NCBI GenBank assembly: GCA_024691065.1
Contig: JAILOA010000094.1
Span: forward strand, 1-7,838
Source of the DNA: Lachnospiraceae bacterium
GTDB lineage: Bacteria; Bacillota; Clostridia; Lachnospirales; Lachnospiraceae
Direction of reading: 5' to 3'
DNA: 7,838 bases
Below, one piece after another: positions 1 to 5,594 of this stretch. Each line of letters opens with the position of its first letter. Position 1 is the stretch's first letter. The notes beneath the pieces are model-generated. The model was not told the DNA's origin. It saw only the letters and a program-made list of their open reading frames with translations, and did no database searches. Position numbers and translations under genes: made by a program.

Positions 1-1
1 T

Positions 2-142
2 GATGAAGAATTAGTTGAAACAATTGAACTTTCCGACCACCCATTCTACCTGGGTGTTCAGTATCATCCGGAATTCAAATCGAGACCGAACCGTGCACAT
101 CCGATTTTCAGGGAATTCGTACGAAGTGTGACACTGAGATAG
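2..142 (+). CDS. pyrG: CTP synthase, C-terminal end (partial)
   Basis: The 46 codons before the TAG stop encode the end of the class I glutamine amidotransferase domain of CTP synthase. The diagnostic stretch GVQYHPEFKSRPNRAHPIF is visible; its YHPE carries the His and Glu of the Cys-His-Glu triad (known for the family). The enzyme aminates UTP to CTP in the cytoplasm using glutamine and ATP. The gene starts outside the window, so only this tail can be judged; it ends with a normal short tail (FVRSVTLR) and shows no damage. No clear intrinsic terminator follows the stop, so some readthrough into the downstream operon is possible. That operon carries a glutamine synthetase-like gene, a plausible but unproven link through glutamine use. 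Confidence 0.95.
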   Translation, partial: DEELVETIELSDHPFYLGVQYHPEFKSRPNRAHPIFREFVRSVTLR

Positions 143-186
143 TTAGATATTTTTGATGAGTCTGATTTCCAAATTACATTTTTCTA

Positions 187-215
187 TTTAATTTATTTAC
201 AAATAATGATAAAAT
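187..215 (+). promoter_or_regulatory. candidate extended -10 promoter for the GS-like/ANTAR operon
   Basis: An extended -10 element (TG-A-TAAAAT, hexamer at 210-215) lies about 33 nt before the ATG of the ligase gene. The -35 region 17 bp upstream is weak (TTTAAT, 187-192), which an extended -10 could offset. A second reading uses TTTACA at 196-201, but its spacing to any good -10 is poor. Transcription would begin near 222, leaving a leader of only about 26 nt with no room for an ANTAR-type double hairpin. A very strong ribosome site (GAGGAGG, 237-243) fixes the start at 249. Confidence 0.4.
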
Positions 216-248
216 TGAAACATATTACAGATTTACGAGGAGGTTACC

Positions 249-1424
249 ATGATCTACACTGTAGAAGAAGTTTTAAAATATATCGAGGAGGAGGACGTTA
301 AATTCATCCGTCTCGCCTTCATTGATGCTTATGGTGTTCAAAAAAATATCTCGGTTATGCCGGGTGAAATTATGAAGGCATTTGAAGATGGAATTCCTAT
401 CAATGCCCATGAAATCGCGGGTTTTGAGGATTGTCCGCATGCCTGCCTATATTTAAAACCGGATCCGTCAGTTATGTCAATACTTCCTTGGAGACCTGAT
501 AGTGGCAGGGTTCTCAGAATGTGTTGCGGTATGTACACACCAGATGGTGAGGAATACTGCCTTGACACAAGGGCATTGCTAAAGAGGGCTGTTGAAAAGG
601 CTAAACAGGCCGGGATTGAATTCAGATTTGGTTCTGAATCCGAGTTCTACTTATTCTTAAAGGATGATGACGGAAATCCTACTAAAATTCCTTATGATCA
701 TGCGGGCTACATGGATATAGCTCCGATGGATAAATGTGAAAATGTAAGACGTGAAATCAGCCTTACAATCGAGAGAATGGGTCTTATCCCTGAGAGGTCC
801 CACCATGAAAGAGGTCCGGGTCAGAATGAAATCGATTTTCATTACGGAAAGCCTTTAAAGGCTGCAGACCAGATGACTACATTTAAAATGGTAGTAAGTA
901 CAATTGCCGACCGTTATGGTCTTGCCGCTGATTTTTCGCCAATGCCGCTCCCTGAGCAACCTGGAAACGGTTACCACATTAATATTTATGCTGATGAGAA
1001 AAACGGAGCTGATGTTATCAAATATGTCGCTGCCGGAATCATCGATAAAATAAGGGATATCACATTGTTCCTGAATCCGACCGAGGCTTCCTACTCAAGA
1101 CTTGGTTACAATACCGCTCCGGACCATGTTAAGTGGTCCAGTACGGGTGATTCCGAGCTTATGTACATTGAGACATACAAGGGTAAGACCCGTGTTGAGC
1201 TTCGCTCACCGGATGCTTCAAGCAATCCATATTTGGTTTATACTTTACTGATTTATGCCGGCCTTTATGGTATTGAAAATAAGCTTTCCCTTCCTAAGGA
1301 AATGGATGAAAAGGGTGCACTTCTGCCGGGTACATTGAAGGAGGCAAGATTCCTTGCCAAGGAAAGTGAATTTGTAAATAAAGTTGTACCGGCTAGTATT
1401 TTAAAAGAGTATATTGGAAAATAA
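249..1424 (+). CDS. Glutamine synthetase-like ligase, short divergent form
   Basis: This 391-residue protein belongs to the glutamine synthetase fold family, ATP-dependent ligases that join an amine to a glutamate-type carboxylate. Visible landmarks are the metal-binding GSESEF (E130, E132), HHERGPGQNE (E187, E194), GNGYH (H243), SYSRL (R284) and RVELRSPDASSNPYL (E317, R319). It is shorter than usual GSI enzymes (about 440-470), lacking most of the C-terminal helices. The flap that reads PGYEAP in true enzymes is GYNTAP here, so the ammonium-binding Glu is gone, and the following NRSASIR-like stretch with two nucleotide/phosphate-binding Args reads TGDSELMY. True glutamine synthesis is therefore uncertain; another amine substrate or a regulatory role is possible. 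GAGGAGG ends 5 nt before the ATG. An ANTAR regulator gene follows after 12 nt, so the two are almost certainly cotranscribed. The fold assignment is firm and the substrate is inferred. Confidence 0.88.
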   Translation: MIYTVEEVLKYIEEEDVKFIRLAFIDAYGVQKNISVMPGEIMKAFEDGIPINAHEIAGFEDCPHACLYLKPDPSVMSILPWRPDSGRVLRMCCGMYTPDGEEYCLDTRALLKRAVEKAKQAGIEFRFGSESEFYLFLKDDDGNPTKIPYDHAGYMDIAPMDKCENVRREISLTIERMGLIPERSHHERGPGQNEIDFHYGKPLKAADQMTTFKMVVSTIADRYGLAADFSPMPLPEQPGNGYHINIYADEKNGADVIKYVAAGIIDKIRDITLFLNPTEASYSRLGYNTAPDHVKWSSTGDSELMYIETYKGKTRVELRSPDASSNPYLVYTLLIYAGLYGIENKLSLPKEMDEKGALLPGTLKEARFLAKESEFVNKVVPASILKEYIGK

Positions 1425-1436
1425 AGGGAGGTTAAA

Positions 1437-2018
1437 ATGCCGAAAAATGATGACATTTATCATTCTATATTGATTGTGTCTGCTTCGGAGCAATTTAACT
1501 CCATAGTAAAGCGTTCTCTTAAGGGTTCAATTATGGTCGATGAACGAAAAAGTGCCGCTACTGCCCGACGATGTATTCTTGAAAAATACTATGATTTAGT
1601 TGTTATAAATGCACCTTTACCGGATGAATCCGGCGAGGAATTTGCTCTGGATGTGACATACAAATGTAACGCTTCAATCCTGCTGGTTATTTCCCAGGAT
1701 TTATACAATAACATATACGAAAATATGGTTAATCATGCTATTTACGTTCTCCCGAAGCCTTTCCCTAGGGGTAGTGTGGATAAGGCCGTCCTGTTTCTGT
1801 TGGCGGATCAGGTTAAATTCCGTCAGCTTGAGAAAAAGGTTAGTAGCATTGAAGACAAGATGGAGGAGCTTCGTCTGGTTAGTCAGGCTAAAATTCTCCT
1901 TGTTGAAAATGAGCATATGTCTGAGGATGAGGCTCACCGCTCAATTATAAATGACGCGATGAACCGGGGCCTCTCCAAGAAGAGAATTGCACAATCTATT
2001 ATAGATAAATATGAGTAG
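1437..2018 (+). CDS. ANTAR-domain antiterminator with degenerate receiver (NitR-like)
   Basis: This 193-residue regulator has an N-terminal receiver-like domain (about 8-122), a helical linker (about 125-147) and a C-terminal ANTAR domain (about 140-193). The ANTAR core shows LVSQAKILL, the EDEAHRSI helix and KKRIAQSII. ANTAR domains bind paired hexaloop RNA hairpins and prevent transcription termination (established for the family). In the receiver, the usual acidic pair is replaced by S15/S17 and the phospho-acceptor Asp by N58 (VVINAPLPDESG), while S86 and K107 remain. Aspartyl phosphorylation is thus unlikely; control by ligand or partner binding is inferred. The gene follows the GS-like ligase by 12 nt with its own site (GGGAGG, 1426-1431). 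As I recall, some clostridia carry a comparable glnA-nitR pair, which supports a nitrogen role. It has no cognate kinase next to it. The RNA target is not evident in this window. Confidence 0.9.
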   Translation: MPKNDDIYHSILIVSASEQFNSIVKRSLKGSIMVDERKSAATARRCILEKYYDLVVINAPLPDESGEEFALDVTYKCNASILLVISQDLYNNIYENMVNHAIYVLPKPFPRGSVDKAVLFLLADQVKFRQLEKKVSSIEDKMEELRLVSQAKILLVENEHMSEDEAHRSIINDAMNRGLSKKRIAQSIIDKYE

Positions 2019-2042
2019 TAACGTACGCCACCGGGCGAATGC

Positions 2043-2089
2043 AAAAAAAGCAATAATATTAGCTGATTCCGGCTAAATTATTGCTTTTT
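2043..2089. terminator. Bidirectional intrinsic terminator (copy 1)
   Basis: AGCAATAATATTAGC (2049-2063) pairs with GCTAAATTATTGCT (2072-2085) with one bulged A, around the loop TGATTCCG. Five T's follow on the + strand, and seven A's precede it (2043-2049), giving seven U's on the - strand. It can therefore end the ligase/ANTAR transcript and also serve as the last stop for the malic enzyme transcript. Confidence 0.85.
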
Positions 2090-2111
2090 CTAACTTAAAC
2101 AATTTTCAAAG

Positions 2112-2153
2112 GCAATAATATCGGTTAATTCCAGCGATATTATTGCTTTTTTT
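2112..2153 (+). terminator. Intrinsic terminator (copy 2)
   Basis: A perfect 12-bp stem, GCAATAATATCG (2112-2123) with CGATATTATTGC (2135-2146), closes an 11-nt loop and is followed by seven T's. This is the best stem of the three copies in the + direction. On the - strand the flank is CCTTTGAAAATTTT, a poor U tract, so it mainly backs up copy 1 for the + operon. Confidence 0.85.
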
Positions 2154-2173
2154 CATTTATAAAATTTTCAAAG

Positions 2174-2213
2174 GCAATAATATTAGCTGATTCCGGCGAT
2201 ATTATTGCTTTTT
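2174..2213 (+). terminator. Intrinsic terminator (copy 3)
   Basis: GCAATAATAT (2174-2183) pairs perfectly with ATATTATTGC (2199-2208) and the stem can extend with GC/GC around TGATTCCG. Five T's follow. It lies just 14 nt outside the malic enzyme stop codon, so the - transcript also folds it, but without a good U run after it. Confidence 0.8.
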
Positions 2214-2227
2214 CTATATTTATATAA

Positions 2228-3400
2228 TTACAGCCTTGCAACTCCGCTCTCTCTTGCGGCCTTTGCCACAGCTGCTGCAACTGCAGGTCCTACTCTCTTG
2301 TCAAATGCCTTTGGAATAATGTAATCTGCTGAAAGCTCTTCATCTGAAATTAATTCTGCCAAAGCCTTAGCAGCTGCCATCTTCATTTCTTCGTTTATGT
2401 CAGTTGCCCTTACATCAAATGTTCCACGGAATATTCCAGGGAATGCAAGTACATTATTAATCTGGTTAGGGAAATCGCTACGTCCTGTGGAGATTACTGC
2501 TGCTCCGCCTTTCTTAGCGTCCTCAGGGAAAATTTCAGGTGTAGGATTTGCGCATGCAAATACGATTGCATCCTTGTTCATAGTCTGAACCATCTCGGTT
2601 GTTACTGTTCCGGGTGCTGAAACACCGATGAATACATCTGCTCCGACTAACTGATCTGCAAGGCTTCCCGGCTTCTTCTCAAGATTTGTAACCTTTGACA
2701 TTTCTTCCTTAATCCAGTTAAGACCTTCACGTCCCTCGTAAATAGCACCCTTTCTGTCACACATCGTTACATTTTTAAAACCTGCTGAAAGAAGCAATTT
2801 TACGATTGCGATTGCTGCTGCGCCCGCACCGCTGGTTACGATTTTAACATCTTCCTTTTTCTTACCGACAACCTTAAGTGCATTTGTAAGACCGGCAAGT
2901 GTGATTACTGCAGTACCATGCTGATCATCATGGAATATAGGAATATCAGTCTTTTCCTTTAATTTTCTCTCTATTTCAAAACAACGAGGAGCTGAAATAT
3001 CCTCAAGATTAATGCCACCAAATGATCCGGAAATAAGTGCTACCGTATTTACAAATTCGTCAACATCCTTTGATTTTACACAAAGTGGAAATGCATCTAC
3101 ATCACCAAATGCCTTGAAAAGCACGCATTTTCCTTCCATAACAGGCATACCTGCTTCCGGTCCGATATCACCAAGACCAAGAACTGCCGATCCATCGGTG
3201 ATTACGGCACATAAATTGTGACGTCTGGTGAGCTCATAAGACTTGTCGATGTCTTTCTGAATTTCAAGACAAGGCTGTGCAACTCCCGGTGTATAAGCAA
3301 GTGAAAGGTCATCCTTGGTTTCAACCGAACAACGATTTACAATTTCAATTTTACCCTTCCACTCTTCGTGTAATTTTAATGATTCCTTAGCGTAATCCAT
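2228..3400 (-). CDS. Malic enzyme (malate dehydrogenase, oxaloacetate-decarboxylating)
   Basis: This 390-residue cytoplasmic enzyme converts malate to pyruvate and CO2 while reducing NAD(P). The length fits the short bacterial form. Visible landmarks are the catalytic Tyr in LAYTPGVA (Y36), GPEAGMPVMEGK with the likely catalytic Lys K91, metal ligands E133/D134 in NLEDISAPR and D158/D159 in FHDDQHGTAV, the Rossmann loop SGAGAAA (190-196), ANPTPEIFP (284-292), and PNQINNVLAFPGIFRG (311-326). The acidic D215 in CDRKG at the end of the second Rossmann strand favours NAD over NADP, as inference. The start is set by AGGAG (CTCCT at 3411-3415) 10 nt upstream. The gene is convergent with the ligase/ANTAR operon, shares its terminator zone, and has its own promoter with a long leader. 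It appears monocistronic and intact. Confidence 0.97.
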   Translation of the reverse strand: MDYAKESLKLHEEWKGKIEIVNRCSVETKDDLSLAYTPGVAQPCLEIQKDIDKSYELTRRHNLCAVITDGSAVLGLGDIGPEAGMPVMEGKCVLFKAFGDVDAFPLCVKSKDVDEFVNTVALISGSFGGINLEDISAPRCFEIERKLKEKTDIPIFHDDQHGTAVITLAGLTNALKVVGKKKEDVKIVTSGAGAAAIAIVKLLLSAGFKNVTMCDRKGAIYEGREGLNWIKEEMSKVTNLEKKPGSLADQLVGADVFIGVSAPGTVTTEMVQTMNKDAIVFACANPTPEIFPEDAKKGGAAVISTGRSDFPNQINNVLAFPGIFRGTFDVRATDINEEMKMAAAKALAELISDEELSADYIIPKAFDKRVGPAVAAAVAKAARESGVARL

Positions 3401-3621
3401 GATAATATTTCTCCTTATTTCAAAATTTAAAATTGAACACAGTATAGGTAAACCCGATCTTTATATGCGATAGCATTTAAGTAAGGATGCAGGAATTTTT
3501 TGTCATAAAAGACATACTCCTAACTGAATTCAATAAGCAACAATGTATCTGTTCATATAATCTCCGAAAAGACTTTATTTAAAGGGTTTCGTAGAAATTA
3601 TACAAATACTGGTTTCGCAAC
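3401..3621 (-). promoter_or_regulatory. Long 5' leader of malic enzyme mRNA
   Basis: If the promoter at 3628-3656 is used, the malic enzyme mRNA has about 220 nt before its ATG. Read on the - strand, the leader holds CGAAACC twice, 26 nt or so apart. It also holds a possible stem of AGTTAGGA with TCCTTACT (one mismatch) that encloses a TGTC/GACA hairpin, and a small ATGC-TATC-GCAT hairpin nearer the gene. None of these matches a riboswitch or T-box I know. No convincing small gene lies in it. Confidence 0.35.
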
Positions 3622-3627
3622 ATTAGA

Positions 3628-3656
3628 ATTTTATCACAAATGTATTTTATGGTCAA
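3628..3656 (-). promoter_or_regulatory. Promoter of malic enzyme gene
   Basis: On the - strand this reads TTGACC, a 17-bp spacer, then TGA-TAAAAT. The -35 matches five of six consensus bases, the -10 five of six, and a TG gives an extended -10. Transcription should start near 3621. This is the best promoter-like sequence between the kinase and malic enzyme genes. Confidence 0.65.
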
Positions 3657-3667
3657 TTTATATTAAA

Positions 3668-3848
3668 CTCTATTTAAAATTTGTAAATTGAAAAAGTAAA
3701 TTCCACCTCCGTTTAACCAAAGGGGGTACGAACGTTTTCTTGGACTAAATAACTATTCCAAGATTTTGTCCGCACCCCCATTTTAAAATTGAAGTTGAAT
3801 TTACTCTTTCACTGGAATTTACTTTTCAATTTAGCTCTATTTAAAATT
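3668..3848. repeat. Inverted-repeat element with flanking 14-bp direct repeats
   Basis: Outer arms 3684-3705 and 3813-3833 are inverted copies (TAAATTGAAAA(A)GTAAATTCCA), differing by one A. Inside, GGGGGT (3722-3727) pairs with ACCCCC (3774-3779), and TCTTGGA (3738-3744) pairs with TCCAAGA (3757-3763) around a 12-nt loop, with an unpaired stretch between. The whole is flanked by exact direct repeats CTCTATTTAAAATT at 3668-3681 and 3835-3848. That layout suggests a small mobile element (MITE-like) with a target duplication, though 14 bp is long for one. The G-run could instead pair with ACCTCC at 3705-3710, giving two exclusive folds. The element sits between the kinase stop and the malic enzyme promoter. 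The remaining 85 bp up to the kinase stop are plain AT-rich sequence. Confidence 0.6.
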
Positions 3849-3933
3849 AATATATTATCAAAATATTTCCATCCATCTTCTAATTAATTATGAATTTAAA
3901 TTCAACTATTAGATTATATATTTAAAACCTAAT

Positions 3934-5232
3934 TTATATTACAACTTCCACATTTATAAAATTCTGATCCTCGGCTTCCACATTTGTAATTTCCAAAATT
4001 CCATCATTTTTCTTTACAAGCTTCTTTACTATATACAGCCCAAGTCCATGTTCCTCGGCATTTTCCTCCTTGCTCGTTGCATTTTTGGAAAGCATCATTG
4101 CAATTTTTTCATCATTAAGTTTCTCGCCCGGATTCATCACAGCAATCGAAAATCTTTCGTCCTCGTCCCAATCCCCGATTGTGATGTAAATGTTATCGCC
4201 TTTCTTTGAGGCTTCGATTGCATTATCAATAATAATCCCAACTATATCAACGATTTCCTTGTCAGAAACCTTGCTCTTGTATTCCCTGTCATTTACGTCA
4301 ATGTCCAAATTAATTCCAAGCTTTTTCGCCGATATATATTTGCTGTAAACTATCGAACCGAGGAACTTGTTTGAAATTTCTGTAAGACTGAATCTATTCT
4401 CATCATTTTTTATAATCGAATTTTCCTGAATGCTTTCTACCAGAGAATCATAATCCTTGCAAACATAGGGCAAGCCGTAAAGGGTCTGCAAACGGTTAGT
4501 GTAATTATGTTTCTCCTCACGAAGCAGGTCGACAATATTTTCAATTACAGGCAAATATTCATTATAATATTTAAGCTTATTTCTCTCCTCGACCCTGTGT
4601 CTTTCTGTGATCAAAATCAATATTACAACAGTGACTGAAATTACGAGAAGCATAAACTGAGTGCTAACCCCTGCATCCATGGTTTTTCCAAATACAAAAA
4701 TCAAAAGTGCGAGTACAAAGGCAAATCCGGCCAAAAAAATTACGACTACATTTTCTTTATTTGCTTTAAGGAAATTATATAATCTATGCGGCCACTTAAA
4801 TTTGAAAAGTATAATAATTATGATTAATGTAATTAACATTACCAAAACCGTATATATATTGGCACTTTCGGCTCCTATTTTGAATCCGGCCGCGCTGATT
4901 ATAACTATCGGAATTATCTGCACAACATTTGTTACAAGATTAATAAAATTTGCCATCAAAAATATATTTAAAAAATCTTTTTTATCTTTAACGATTATCT
5001 CTGATATAAACATATTACTCAAAATCAAAAGCAGGAAAGATAAAAATACATATTTATCGGAATATTGCTGAATTAATGCGATCATAAAAAAGTAAACAAC
5101 AAAACCTGGTGCATGATACACTTTAAATTTGTATTCTTTTAGCTTTTTATTATCCAAAATAATTATTGTATAAACACTGGCAAGATTTAAAAACAATATA
5201 TTTAATAAATTGCACAATTCAAACATTTTCAT
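3934..5232 (-). CDS. AgrC/ComD-like membrane sensor histidine kinase (GHKL type)
   Basis: This 432-residue protein has an N-terminal half of about seven hydrophobic segments (roughly 8-26, 41-58, 61-80, 87-116, 126-145, 162-182, 191-210). A cytoplasmic kinase part follows. The phospho-accepting His is H242 in KHNYTNRLQ, the HNxxN form typical of peptide-sensing AgrC/ComD kinases. The ATPase domain (about 325-432) shows the N box IIIDNAIEAS (N337), NPGE (367-370) and HGLGLYIVKKL (395-405). All catalytic landmarks are present, so it should be active. Family members usually sense secreted peptides and signal to LytTR-type response regulators; here neither a regulator nor a peptide-processing gene is adjacent. 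GGAGG (CCTCC at 5242-5246) lies 9 nt before the chosen ATG and too far from the Met two codons on. Three promoter/operator-like repeats precede it. No clear terminator follows. Signal and partner are unknown. Confidence 0.88.
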   Translation of the reverse strand: MKMFELCNLLNILFLNLASVYTIIILDNKKLKEYKFKVYHAPGFVVYFFMIALIQQYSDKYVFLSFLLLILSNMFISEIIVKDKKDFLNIFLMANFINLVTNVVQIIPIVIISAAGFKIGAESANIYTVLVMLITLIIIIILFKFKWPHRLYNFLKANKENVVVIFLAGFAFVLALLIFVFGKTMDAGVSTQFMLLVISVTVVILILITERHRVEERNKLKYYNEYLPVIENIVDLLREEKHNYTNRLQTLYGLPYVCKDYDSLVESIQENSIIKNDENRFSLTEISNKFLGSIVYSKYISAKKLGINLDIDVNDREYKSKVSDKEIVDIVGIIIDNAIEASKKGDNIYITIGDWDEDERFSIAVMNPGEKLNDEKIAMMLSKNATSKEENAEEHGLGLYIVKKLVKKNDGILEITNVEAEDQNFINVEVVI

Positions 5233-5280
5233 ATTTTTATTCCTCCAAAATCTTCATTTTTATTGTTCGTTTGAGCTCTT

Positions 5281-5480
5281 TTTCTTTGACTTTATTTTCT
5301 CTTAGTGAACTTTATACTATCAATCTAATTTTTTTAGGTTCTTTTTACCCTTTTTTCTTTGACTTTATTTTATCTTAGTGAACTTTACACTATCAATCTA
5401 ATTTTTCAAGTTTCGCTTGAACCTTTTATATAATTACTTTCTTTAACTTTATTTTCTCTTAGTGGACTTTACACTATCAA
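5281..5480 (-). repeat. Three promoter/operator-like direct repeats upstream of the kinase
   Basis: Copies lie at 5281-5333, 5354-5406 and 5438-5480. The first two differ at 2 of 53 positions, and the third matches the 43-bp core with 3 changes. On the - strand each contains TTGATA, 18 bp, then (T/G)AAAAT, and a 17-bp interrupted palindrome TAGTG-N7-CACTA (5376-5392 and 5460-5476 perfect; 5303-5319 with one mismatch) overlapping the -35 and spacer. Each also has AAAGTT and AAAGTC-like boxes 20 bp apart, faintly similar to LytTR-type sites. After the middle copy, TTCAAG-TTTCG-CTTGAA forms a small hairpin. A tandem control region for the kinase gene is the simplest reading. Confidence 0.75.
5367..5396 (-). 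promoter_or_regulatory. Likely kinase promoter (middle repeat copy)
   Basis: The middle repeat has the best match, TTGATA (5391-5396), 18 bp, TAAAAT (5367-5372) read on the - strand. The equivalent -10 in the two other copies is GAAAAT. Initiation near 5360 would give a kinase leader of about 130 nt that still contains the first repeat copy. A perfect TTGACA further out (5517-5522) lacks a good -10. Confidence 0.5.
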
Positions 5481-5559
5481 ATTTTTTGATTTCATAGACA
5501 ATGTATTCAATCTCGTTGTCAAAATATATCACAAACATCGTCGTTTATAACACAGCTTA

Positions 5560-5588
5560 TTTACATTTTACTTAAACATTTTTATAAT
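5560..5588 (+). promoter_or_regulatory. Near-consensus promoter with no annotated gene
   Basis: TTTACA (5560-5565), a 17-bp spacer and a perfect TATAAT (5583-5588) on the + strand make the strongest promoter in the window. Both flanking genes run the other way, so it should drive a separate transcript starting near 5595. Confidence 0.75.
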
Positions 5589-5594
5589 TTATGA

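Larger units (their letters stand above)
2050..2213. repeat. Three tandem 62-bp units, each a terminator hairpin
   Basis: Three copies of a hairpin module begin with GCAATAATAT at 2050, 2112 and 2174, exactly 62 bp apart. Each has a GCAATAAT stem arm, a central loop sharing ATTCC followed by GGC or AGC, the complementary ATTATTGC arm, a T run, and a spacer ending in AATTTTCAAAGG-like sequence. The units fill the gap between the convergent ANTAR and malic enzyme genes. The even period points to tandem duplication of a single terminator, and the later base changes keep the stems paired. Confidence 0.9.

Noticed and set aside
143..186. Terminator for pyrG
   Set aside because: There are T-rich stretches but no GC-bearing hairpin before them, so none was called.
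338..842. Antisense reading frames of 61-76 codons opposite the ligase gene
   Set aside because: They are shadows of a well-supported conserved gene, with no family resemblance and no ribosome sites.
2043..2213. ANTAR target RNA (paired hexaloop hairpins) in the tandem terminators
   Set aside because: The loops are 8-11 nt or, when tightened, GATTCC/TTAATT; they lack the A1/G4 hexaloop pattern and lie after the genes rather than in a leader.
3713..3781. A 22-codon - strand frame (starting MGVRTKSW) inside the inverted-repeat element
   Set aside because: No ribosome site precedes it, and its content follows from the hairpin arms, so it is more likely incidental.
4661..5071. A 136-codon + strand frame opposite the kinase gene
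   Set aside because: It is the antisense of the membrane-spanning half of the kinase; its hydrophobic look comes from the complementary strand. No promoter or ribosome site supports it.
5281..5480. CRISPR array
   Set aside because: There are only three long AT-rich repeats with unequal, repeat-related spacers of about 20-31 bp and no cas genes; they look like promoter/operator repeats.
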